6,341 nucleotides of DNA from Dehalococcoidia bacterium (GTDB taxonomy: Bacteria; Chloroflexota; Dehalococcoidia; UBA3495), in the NCBI GenBank assembly GCA_002708395.1, contig PANP01000034.1, positions 31,518 to 37,858 on the forward strand, written 5' to 3'. The stretch's first letter is position 1. Each line of letters begins with the position of its first letter. A program made the translations under genes and the position numbers. A model generated the notes under the pieces. That model worked only from the letters and a program-made list of their open reading frames with translations. It had not been told where the DNA came from and did no database searches. Positions 1 to 5,231 of this stretch are shown one piece after another.

Positions 1-657
1 AGCATGCGAGTTCCCTCCGAGCCCAACAAGTTCGTGGTCAAGGGCCGGGAGTACGAGCTAGACGCCCTGTCGGAGATGCAGGCGGACGATATGGTCGTCT
101 GTGACACCGAGGGCTTCAAAGTGGGCGGACGTCCCGAGTTGACCCAGTGCTCTGAAATTAAGATTCACTCCTGCATCTACAAGACCCAACCCCAGGTGAA
201 CTCCGTGGTCCACGTCCACCCTCGGTACACCGTCCTCCTCAGCGTCCTGGGAGTCACCATCGTGCCCATGTGCCAGGAAGGCGCTCCCTTGGTCCGCAAC
301 CCCTTGAAGGTCTACCCCCACGTCAAGACCATCCAGACCGACGAGGAAGGGATGGACCTAGCCACTCTGATGGGCAGCGACAAGGCGATCCTGATGCAAG
401 GCCACGGAGCGGTTACCGTCGGCGCGACGCTGGAAGAATCGGTCACGAGCATGTTGCAGCTTGAGGAGCAGGCGCGGATGAACTACCTGGCCTACAGCGC
501 CGCCGGCCGCGACTACCCGAAGATTCCCCTGGATCTGGTCGACGCCATGTCCAACCGGCAGCCCCTCCACGAATTGCCCCACTTCAAAGACGTTCTGGCA
601 GGCAGACAACCCCAGCGGGGCGGCATCTGGGCTTACCGGGTGGCGAGGGTTTCTTAG
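1..657 (+). CDS. Class II aldolase/adducin-family protein, 5'-truncated by the window edge
   Basis: Zinc-dependent class II aldolase or epimerase of the FucA/AraD fold, a cytoplasmic enzyme acting on phosphorylated or free sugars and hydroxy acids. Numbering from the Met at base 4: the catalytic Glu is probably E51 in SEIKIH, zinc ligands are H70 and H72 in the HVHP motif, and the third zinc His is H134 in QGHGAV. The C-terminus, GGIWAYRV, resembles the usual end of the family. The frame is open to base 1, and the first visible residues (Ser-Met-Arg-Val-Pro) match the end of the family's glycine-rich N-terminal loop of the type G-H-x-S-x-R-x-P. The Met at base 4 is therefore almost certainly internal, and a few tens of residues are missing upstream. 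All metal ligands are present, so the full gene is likely functional. Substrate cannot be told from this sequence. It converges on the dioxygenase gene and does not share an operon with it. Confidence 0.88.
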   Translation, partial: SMRVPSEPNKFVVKGREYELDALSEMQADDMVVCDTEGFKVGGRPELTQCSEIKIHSCIYKTQPQVNSVVHVHPRYTVLLSVLGVTIVPMCQEGAPLVRNPLKVYPHVKTIQTDEEGMDLATLMGSDKAILMQGHGAVTVGATLEESVTSMLQLEEQARMNYLAYSAAGRDYPKIPLDLVDAMSNRQPLHELPHFKDVLAGRQPQRGGIWAYRVARVS

Positions 658-711
658 ATCAAGTTAATGAGCAACTAGGAACGGAAGCACGTCCCGGTCG
701 GGCACTAATCC

Positions 712-735
712 GTCCCTCTTTGCGAAGGAGGGGAC
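712..735 (+). terminator. Possible Rho-independent terminator of the aldolase gene
   Basis: Hairpin 55 bases after the aldolase stop. The left arm GTCCCTCTTT (712-721) pairs with AAGGAGGGGAC (725-735), with one bulged G, a possible G-T pair and a tight GCG loop. It is followed by only three T before the run breaks, so it is weak as an intrinsic terminator. It could equally be a small dispersed intergenic hairpin. Confidence 0.35.
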
Positions 736-810
736 TTTACTGTGGTTGTGGTTGTGGCTTAGACCTGACGGTGTTCAGGCTATGTAAATGGAATCGGCAA
801 ATCAATATGA

Positions 811-843
811 AATCCCCTCGGCTCGCAATGGGCCGGGGGGATT
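811..843. terminator. Bidirectional terminator hairpin between convergent genes
   Basis: A 12-bp stem, left arm AATCCCCTCGGC (811-822) and right arm GCCGGGGGGATT (832-843), pairs throughout with one G-T wobble and a 9-nt loop. It sits 30 bases beyond the stop of the dioxygenase gene on the - strand and about 150 beyond the aldolase stop on the + strand. The right side is followed by CTTTA. On the - strand the hairpin is followed by TTTCATATTGATTT, moderately T-rich. This is where a shared terminator is expected for converging transcripts. Confidence 0.6.
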
Positions 844-873
844 CTTTAGGTTCCCTCTAAGAGGCCTTTGCAT

Positions 874-1845
874 CTAGCTCCAGGTGGCGAAGCCCATAGC
901 GCAACCGGTCCCGGCGGGGGAACGGTAGCTGGGTACGTAGTCGACCAAGTCCATCTTTAGATGCTCGGTAGCTCCGGTGACCGATATCCAGTTCCGGATC
1001 TCGGAGTTGCCTGAGTGCATCTTTTCCCGGGGCAATGCGCCCAGCTTGGCGACGCTCCGATCTTTCATACCGTCTAGAGCCATCTCGTCCAGACCCTCGT
1101 CGACGACGAAGTGGCTGAGACCACCCGAAGCCAGAACACCGACCCTTGCGTCGGTCGGCCACGCCTCGATGGCGCTTCGGATCGCCCGGCCCAGGTCATA
1201 GCAGCGTTTGGGGGTAGGCTGGTTCGGCGGGTAGTAGGTGTTAACCATTATCGGCACCACGGGGATGACCTTTTCAGTCATGATGCGATGGTACACGTAG
1301 CCGAAGGCGTGTCCGATGCCACCCATCTCATGTCCGCCCTTGTTTGGGTCCAAGGCATTGGAGCAGGCTATGTCGAACTCAGATTCCACCAGGTAGTCAA
1401 TCAGGTGCAAGCCTAGGGCGGAATGGGTGGGGACAGTCCTGTCTTCGGCCGAATAGCCTATCAGCGCCTGATTTCCGTTGACCTTGACCTCGTCGCCCCA
1501 GAAGACGCAGATTCCCGGCATGTTGTCATCCAACAGGTACTCTTGCTGGTCGTCGCCCAGCATCACCAGGATGTCCAGGTTCGAGTCGTACAACGTCTTG
1601 GAGAGATGGGCGATGGCATTCTGGTTACGTTCGTGCCGATCCAGCATCTTCTCCGGGGTGATTTCTTTGGCGATGCGGTCTACGTCCGCTTTCTCCATCA
1701 ATCCCTCAAAATCAGTTACTTGGCCGTCGAGCCCGACAAGCTGCTTGTGCCGTTTGTCGTTCTGGCCCCTCTGTAGCCAACCGTCGGAGTGGGTGCTCAA
1801 CTGGGGACTGTGGGAGCTCCCGATACCCATTACTATTCGTGCCAT
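874..1845 (-). CDS. LigB-family class III extradiol ring-cleavage dioxygenase (catalytic, beta-type subunit)
   Basis: 323 aa, resembling the catalytic subunit of protocatechuate 4,5-dioxygenase and its relatives, cytoplasmic non-heme Fe(II) enzymes that open catecholic rings with O2. Seen: H12 in GSSHSPQL (first iron ligand of the family), H179 in GIGHAFGYVYHR (matching the active-site His127 of LigB), a VPIMVNTYYPPNQP block at 197-210, H245 in GGLSHF (the LigB His195 catalytic base), E282 in EIRNW (the LigB Glu242 iron ligand), and the typical YRSPAGTG...GFATW end. Odd point: at the LigB His61 iron-ligand position the sequence has GDDQQEYL, with Gln100 where His would be. I recall a subfamily with GDDQ here, so the protein may be intact but of altered metal chemistry, and ring cleavage is not proven. 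The ATG start is supported by GGAGGA (1851-1856) 5 nt upstream and a good promoter. No separate alpha (LigA-like) subunit gene is adjacent. Confidence 0.87.
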   Translation of the reverse strand: MARIVMGIGSSHSPQLSTHSDGWLQRGQNDKRHKQLVGLDGQVTDFEGLMEKADVDRIAKEITPEKMLDRHERNQNAIAHLSKTLYDSNLDILVMLGDDQQEYLLDDNMPGICVFWGDEVKVNGNQALIGYSAEDRTVPTHSALGLHLIDYLVESEFDIACSNALDPNKGGHEMGGIGHAFGYVYHRIMTEKVIPVVPIMVNTYYPPNQPTPKRCYDLGRAIRSAIEAWPTDARVGVLASGGLSHFVVDEGLDEMALDGMKDRSVAKLGALPREKMHSGNSEIRNWISVTGATEHLKMDLVDYVPSYRSPAGTGCAMGFATWS

Positions 1846-1914
1846 GTTGCTCCTCCGAATGCCGTATTCTTGGTTCCTGGGAATCCGCCCCTAGGCGGCT
1901 CAAACGTTGGTAGC

Positions 1915-1943
1915 ATTACAACTCCCAAGCCGGTTCCTGTCAA
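1915..1943 (-). promoter_or_regulatory. Sigma70-type promoter of the dioxygenase gene
   Basis: On the - strand a perfect -35 box TTGACA (1938-1943) is followed after 17 bases by TGTAAT (1915-1920), five of six matches to TATAAT. Transcription would start near 1908 and give a leader of about 60 nt before the ATG at 1845. The leader contains a small CCGCC/GGCGG stem (1885-1898). The spacing and both hexamers make this the best promoter in the window. It implies that the dioxygenase is transcribed independently of the SnoaL-like gene upstream. Confidence 0.7.
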
Positions 1944-1961
1944 CCCGACTAGGCACACACT

Positions 1962-2060
1962 CGTCATTTTGGCGAAGGCCGGGATCCAGCGGCGCCTCGA
2001 TTCCAAATGTCACGCTAATTCCAGCCAGCCCCCTGGATTACCGTCTGCACGGGAATGACG
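1962..2060. repeat. Degenerate inverted-repeat intergenic element (REP/MITE-like, about 99 bp)
   Basis: The two ends are imperfect inverted copies. The outer tips CGTCATT (1962-1968) and AATGACG (2054-2060) pair perfectly, and inner blocks ATCCAG (1984-1989) and CTGGAT (2033-2038) pair again, with mismatched GC-rich sequence between. The ends resemble the widespread CGTCATTCCCGCGAA...ATCCAG type of bacterial intergenic repeat, as I recall it. There is no room for a transposase, so at most it is a non-autonomous element. It lies between the SnoaL-like stop and the dioxygenase promoter and might also act as a terminator. Confidence 0.6.
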
Positions 2061-2114
2061 ATTGGGTTCCTGCAGATCGCCGGTGAGACGACTATATTCC
2101 CGTACCGCGTTAAT

Positions 2115-2501
2115 TCATCCTTTGACGTAGGAACATTTCTCGACAATCTTCTCGTCTCGAACTCGAAACACATCCACGCCTCTCAGGCGTCCGGGATTCC
2201 CATCGCCATCCACCCAGGTATATATCCAACGCCCGACGCAACGGTCACCATGGGCGAATATATCTTCGGTTTCGAAATACGCCTGGGGTGAAGAACTGAA
2301 AAGCCGCTCCCAAACGGCTCGCACCGCCACTTGACCCTGGAAACGCGCACCGTCCGGAACCGGTCCGGTACCCTCGAAAACACAGTCGTCGGTCATGGCA
2401 TTCATGATGGCGTCAACGTCATGGCGATTGAACGCTTCATTGAATGCTTCCACCACGGCGAGGGTAGAAGCTGTTTGGGATTCCAGTTGCTGCTGAGCCA
2501 C
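2115..2501 (-). CDS. SnoaL-like/NTF2-fold protein
   Basis: 128 aa, a usual length for a single SnoaL-like domain. Seen: an N-terminal helix VVEAFNEAFNRHDVDAIMNA (16-35), then MTDDCVFEGTGP (36-47), the typical turn into the cone-shaped sheet, an amphipathic segment around AVRAVWERLF (59-68), and alternating strands RCVGRWIYTW (87-96) and LRGVDVFRVRDEKIVE (106-121), with the family's late 'dG.I.e' pattern. Members are small cytoplasmic enzymes (isomerases, hydrolases, cyclases) or ligand-binding proteins, and the reaction cannot be predicted here. The start is GTG: it is the only usual initiation codon between the upstream in-frame TGA and the conserved region, with a GGAG 10 nt upstream. The stop is TGA and the length fits the fold, which shows that TGA is a normal stop in this genome. 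It has its own promoter, so it may not belong to the YbaK operon upstream. Confidence 0.82.
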   Translation of the reverse strand: MAQQQLESQTASTLAVVEAFNEAFNRHDVDAIMNAMTDDCVFEGTGPVPDGARFQGQVAVRAVWERLFSSSPQAYFETEDIFAHGDRCVGRWIYTWVDGDGNPGRLRGVDVFRVRDEKIVEKCSYVKG

Positions 2502-2515
2502 TTCGTTACATCTCC

Positions 2516-2534
2516 AGTGGCCGGACCGGCCACT
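2516..2534. promoter_or_regulatory. Perfect 19-bp palindrome in the leader of the SnoaL-like gene (operator or hairpin)
   Basis: AGTGGCCGG (2516-2524), a central A, then CCGGCCACT (2526-2534) form a perfect inverted repeat. It lies 14 bases upstream of the GTG start and about 40 bases downstream of the predicted transcription start. As DNA it has the shape of a dimeric repressor operator acting as a roadblock. As RNA it would fold into a GC-rich stem just ahead of the GGAG ribosome site. No T tract follows in the gene's direction, so a terminator is less likely. Confidence 0.45.
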
Positions 2535-2576
2535 TAATCAACTTAAATTCCGGAAAGGATCGAGGGTCCGGCGAAC

Positions 2577-2605
2577 ATGCTACAGTCCACCCATTTTACG
2601 GTCAA
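2577..2605 (-). promoter_or_regulatory. Predicted sigma70-type promoter of the SnoaL-like gene
   Basis: On the - strand TTGACC (2600-2605, five of six to consensus) is followed after exactly 17 bases by TAGCAT (2577-2582, four of six, including the key TA and final T). It lies in the gap between the YbaK-family stop and the GTG start at 2501. The leader would be about 70 nt and would include the palindrome at 2516-2534. Confidence 0.5.
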
Positions 2606-2619
2606 GAAACGGTCTATCG

Positions 2620-3108
2620 CTAGAGGAATACGTCTTTCGATCTGTCAGTCAGGTTGACGACATCCGCCCGTGAGGCGTCAACCAGGTTTTGGGGCGTAAT
2701 CAAAATCTCCTCCCCCCATGTTCCAGCGCCGACACCCAGCAGGGCTTCATCCATCAGGCAAGCGTCTAGAAACGACCGGAACCCCTCCGGTTGCCAGTGG
2801 AAGGGCGGGATCGACCCTATCATGTAACCGGTTACTTCTTTCACCGTTTCCGGACCTGCCAGCTTGATGTTCCGAGAGCCAATCGCTCTCTTCAAATGTC
2901 CGGAAATGCCGTTCTTATCACCACCCACCATGACTAGGACCCGTTCCGCCGCACCGGTCTCGAATATCAGCGTCTTTACCATCTGGCCGGGTTCATATCC
3001 CAGGGCGCGAGCAACTCCGGCCGCTCCTTTCTCCGTATCAGGAGGAAAGCTCAACCTCTGGTGTTCGATGCCCAGTCCTTCTAGGTATTGATACGCGGTT
3101 AGGCCCAT
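2620..3108 (-). CDS. YbaK/EbsC-family aminoacyl-tRNA deacylase
   Basis: 162 aa from the chosen start, a full YbaK domain. The family hydrolyses wrongly charged tRNAs in trans (for example Cys-tRNA(Pro) or Ala-tRNA(Pro)) in the cytoplasm. Seen: GVARALGYEPGQMVKTLIF (31-49) with K45 at the family's conserved catalytic lysine, VMVGGDKNG (59-67), an ETVKEVTGYMIGSIPPF block (87-103) corresponding to the GxxxGxxxP substrate-pocket loop, FLDACLM (113-119), and GAGTWGEEILITPQNLV (127-143). The IPPF form of the loop differs from the E. coli YbaK form, so the tRNA specificity is open. Start choice: the frame extends to 3150, and an ATG at 3123 overlaps the methyltransferase stop as TAATG. However, the ATG at 3108 has GGGAG (3114-3118) 5 nt upstream and gives the normal family N-terminus. 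It is the last gene of the MFS-methyltransferase-YbaK operon, 14 nt after the previous stop. Confidence 0.88.
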   Translation of the reverse strand: MGLTAYQYLEGLGIEHQRLSFPPDTEKGAAGVARALGYEPGQMVKTLIFETGAAERVLVMVGGDKNGISGHLKRAIGSRNIKLAGPETVKEVTGYMIGSIPPFHWQPEGFRSFLDACLMDEALLGVGAGTWGEEILITPQNLVDASRADVVNLTDRSKDVFL

Positions 3109-3122
3109 TATTTCTCCCATCA

Positions 3123-3761
3123 TTACCGTTCGTAGACCACGATCTGCCACAGCAATGTCTTACGGCGGGAACTGGGCCGCAAGCCGTTGGAGCGAGCTAC
3201 CCAGTCGATAACCGAGTCTGGATGTATGAAAACCCTAAATGGGCTGCGTTTCAACCGAATGGTCAGGTTGAATAAGATCGCCACGGTCTTGGACAACAAG
3301 TTCGTCCGGGGATAAACCAGCCCGTAGACCCGGTCAGCCAGCCGAGAAGACAGCTCCACTAAGCTTTCGACGTCGGGGTAGCAGCAAATCACTCTTTCCA
3401 AAGTGACGATATCGGCGCGCTCCAGATTCGGAGCGATGTCCACGAAGTCGCCGTGATGATAGGTTATACGGCCTGCGTGACTCTGCCTCTCCGCCTCTTC
3501 TTTGTTGGCATCGATATATGCGGTCGAAGCTTCTACGGTGTCCGCTCGTGCGATCCCGGCCTTAAATAGCTCGTGTTGAATCGCCCCGATGCCGCCGCCC
3601 ACGTCCAGAAGAGAGTTACCCTCTACTCCCTTCTGTTTCACGGCCTCGACCAACATTCTAGTCGTATCGTTCGGCCCGGAGTTGCGATAGACGCTAAGTT
3701 TCCTGCGGGCTTCCCGTTCATCGAAGAACCCTTCGATTGCCTGGCATTGAGATCAAGCCAT
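3123..3761 (-). CDS. Class I SAM-dependent methyltransferase, candidate selenoprotein (in-frame TGA at codon 3)
   Basis: 212 aa if TGA at 3753-3755 is read as selenocysteine. From the start: Met-Ala-Sec-Ser-Gln-Cys-Gln-Ala-Ile-Glu, then a charged helix FFDEREARRKL (12-22) and NSGPNDTTRML (27-37). The Rossmann fold follows: SAM motif I SLLDVGGGIGAIQ (50-62), acidic residue E77 in VEAS (ribose contact), HGDFVD (103-108), then TLERVICCYPD (120-130) and YGLVYPR (146-152). These resemble a family distantly related to Mg-protoporphyrin methyltransferases; the substrate is unknown. The start ATG (3759-3761) is supported by AGGAG 6 nt upstream. Translation from the internal Met at 3656 (177 aa) would lose a helix and motif that I recall as conserved, with Cys at the TGA position. 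A SECIS-like hairpin follows the TGA. TGA ends the SnoaL gene nearby, so recoding to Trp is unlikely. The alternative is a nonsense mutation or base error. The gene is 30 nt after the MFS stop, in the same operon. Confidence 0.72.
3720..3737 (-). promoter_or_regulatory. Candidate bacterial SECIS element
   Basis: On the - strand ATCGAAG (3731-3737) pairs perfectly with CTTCGAT (3720-3726) around a GGTT loop. The loop begins 23 nt after the TGA (22 nt between), within the distance usual for bacterial SECIS elements, and its first two bases are G, as in the fdhF loop recognised by SelB. Caveat: the stem is read as Ile-Glu-Gly-Phe-Phe-Asp, and the codons ATC GAA and TTC GAT are complementary in themselves, so part of the hairpin could be a by-product of the protein motif. 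Confidence 0.55.
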
Positions 3762-3767
3762 TTCGTT

Positions 3768-3772
3768 CTCCT
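3768..3772 (-). promoter_or_regulatory. Ribosome binding site deciding the methyltransferase start
   Basis: AGGAG on the - strand, 6 nt (AACGAA) before the ATG at 3759-3761. It is optimal in spacing and lies in the short gap after the MFS stop. Without read-through of the TGA two codons later, this ribosome site would serve only a two-residue peptide, which argues that the ATG-Ala-TGA frame is translated through. Confidence 0.65.
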
Positions 3773-3791
3773 AGCTAAGCCCGCCCCGGAA

Positions 3792-5036
3792 CTAGACCTT
3801 CAGATGGCGAAGGTGAGGCCGCCACAAGCCCATATACAAAGCGATGCATAAGTACATAGCTGCCCCTCCAGTGATGGCGATGGGCCAACTTAGCGCATCG
3901 GCCACCAACGCCATGGGCAATGAACCAACGAACATCAGTCCAGCGGCCACGTACCACAGGCTCAATACACGGCCCTGGAACTCCGAGGGGACCGTCAGTT
4001 GCAAGATGGTGGTTATCATCGGAATCATGCTGGTTCCCATGCCGACGAACAATAGGGTAACCCATGTCATCCAGAACCACTGGGTCCAGGCGAAAACAAT
4101 CAGGCTGATGCCAAACCCAAATATACTGACCAGCAATATCCGGTTCTTGTTGGGGGAATCGCCCAGAGACGCCAGAATCACCGTGCCAAGCAACGACCCC
4201 GCTCCTGCCCCAGTCATCAGCAGGCCAGCTTCTCCCGCGCCGGAACCCAGGACGTCTTTGGCGAAAGCCGGTAGCACCTGAACGTAGGGCATCCCGAAGA
4301 AACCCATAGCAAAGCCAATGGTTATGACGGTGAAGACAATGGGAGTCTTCCAGTAGAACCGCAATCCGGCAAAGAGATCGGCCAGGATCGATGTCTTGGC
4401 CTCAGTTCTGAAGGACGGTGTCTGCCGAACCATAATCAGGGCCAAAGCGCTTATCAGATAACAAAAAGCGTTGACGTACAGGGCAACACCTATGCCGAAT
4501 AGCTCGATCAGACCTCCGGCTAGAGCCGGCCCCAAGATTCGTCCCGAATTCATAACCGCCGAGTTTAGCACCACGGCGTTCATCAGGTCTTCCCGCACCA
4601 CCAGATCTGACACTATCGCCATGCGGGCGGGCATGTTGATGGCTTGCAGGGTGCCCAGGAAAAAGGTGGCGGTGTACAGATGCCACAGCATCACCGAATC
4701 CGTCGCCCTCAAAGTAGCCAAGATGAAGATGATTACCGTGACAGTAGCCTGAGTGCTGATGAGCATCTTGCGCCGGTCTATCCGATCGGCGATTATCCCA
4801 CCGAACAGGACGAATGCCAGGTTGGGCACGCCGTAGAGAAATATGACCAGACCCAATTGGGAAGACGAGTCGGTCAGCACCAGCACCAGCCAGCCCAAGA
4901 TTAGAAACTGCATCCCCCGGGCTGCTGCTTGTGCAGTAGTGCTGACCCAGAACCATCGGAAGTCCCGATGGCGCAATGACCGGAAGATTTGTATCCGGTG
5001 TCGAACCGAGGTTAGTTGAGAGAGTAAGGCAGTCAA
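3792..5036 (-). CDS. Major facilitator superfamily transporter (EntS-like MFS_3 group)
   Basis: 414 aa integral inner-membrane protein with about twelve hydrophobic segments, as usual for 12-helix MFS carriers. Seen: the family's start signature FRSLRHRDFRWFW (18-30), motif A between helices 2 and 3 at GGIIADRIDRRKML (79-92), the NMPARMAIVSDLV segment (134-146), NAVVLNSAVMNSGRILGPALAG (153-174), a cytoplasmic middle loop near 205-220, and a second-half repeat FQGRVLSLWYVAAG (353-366). This group exports siderophores, drugs or other small molecules by proton antiport; the substrate is unknown here. The start is TTG at 5034-5036, the first initiator after in-frame TGA-TAG stops, with AGGA 3 nt upstream (a short spacer). 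A second TTG is at residue 21 and the first ATG only at residue 42, too late to keep helix 1. It heads the operon with the methyltransferase and the YbaK gene, so it may carry a substrate or product of the methyltransferase. Upstream, a TACAAT (5077-5082) could be a -10 box, but no good -35 is seen. Confidence 0.9.
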   Translation of the reverse strand: MTALLSQLTSVRHRIQIFRSLRHRDFRWFWVSTTAQAAARGMQFLILGWLVLVLTDSSSQLGLVIFLYGVPNLAFVLFGGIIADRIDRRKMLISTQATVTVIIFILATLRATDSVMLWHLYTATFFLGTLQAINMPARMAIVSDLVVREDLMNAVVLNSAVMNSGRILGPALAGGLIELFGIGVALYVNAFCYLISALALIMVRQTPSFRTEAKTSILADLFAGLRFYWKTPIVFTVITIGFAMGFFGMPYVQVLPAFAKDVLGSGAGEAGLLMTGAGAGSLLGTVILASLGDSPNKNRILLVSIFGFGISLIVFAWTQWFWMTWVTLLFVGMGTSMIPMITTILQLTVPSEFQGRVLSLWYVAAGLMFVGSLPMALVADALSWPIAITGGAAMYLCIALYMGLWRPHLRHLKV

Positions 5037-5042
5037 TTTTCC

Positions 5043-5151
5043 TAGCTATCAGCCGTCAGCGTTCAGCTGGCAGCTCATTGTAATCATCGATTTCTATGCG
5101 TTCGGGAGTGGTTACCATGCCTAATTGTTGATAGCTGAACGCTGAAAGCTA
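5043..5151. repeat. Inverted-repeat intergenic element between divergent genes
   Basis: TCAGCGTTCAGCT (5056-5068) and AGCTGAACGCTGA (5133-5145) form a perfect 13-bp inverted repeat 64 bases apart. The arms extend outward: TAGCTATCAGC at 5043-5053 matches, in reverse complement, the GCTGAAAGCTA end at 5141-5151, the left arm carrying about seven extra bases. The AGCTGA/TCAGC units recur within each arm. There is no coding sequence inside. It resembles a small non-autonomous mobile or palindromic repeat. The left edge overlaps the last base of the AGGA (5040-5043) ribosome site of the MFS gene, so folding of the leader could affect its translation. Confidence 0.6.
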
Positions 5152-5231
5152 ACGCCCTCGTGGCGGGTGTATATTAGCACCAAGCCAGCAACTGGTGTAC
5201 CGGACATCTTTGTGATTTAGGAGTAGATTCC

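Noticed and set aside
741..758. Three imperfect TGTGGT hexamers in tandem
   Set aside because: Too short and too few to call a functional repeat; it may be a chance low-complexity run in the convergent gap.
1478..1894. 138-aa open frame on the + strand
   Set aside because: It is antisense to the well-supported dioxygenase gene, with no ribosome site or family resemblance.
2055..2291. 78-aa open frame on the + strand
   Set aside because: It is mostly antisense to the SnoaL-like gene and begins inside the inverted-repeat element.
3123..3656. Methyltransferase starting at the internal ATG 3656 (177 aa)
   Set aside because: I see no Shine-Dalgarno at proper spacing there (upstream is ACGACTAGA), and the same frame upstream encodes plausible family sequence with a much better ribosome site at 3768-3772. 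It remains the fallback if the TGA is a true stop.
3746..3748. ATG inside CTCAATGCC as an alternative start that avoids the TGA
   Set aside because: It is out of frame with the methyltransferase and has no ribosome site at proper spacing.
3753..3755. TGA read as Trp by a variant genetic code
   Set aside because: The SnoaL-like gene ends at a TGA at the expected family length, and Trp is written TGG throughout the window, so the standard code applies.
4402..4956. 184-aa open frame on the - strand
   Set aside because: It lies wholly inside the MFS gene in another frame, and its Arg/Gly/His-rich translation shows no recognisable domain.
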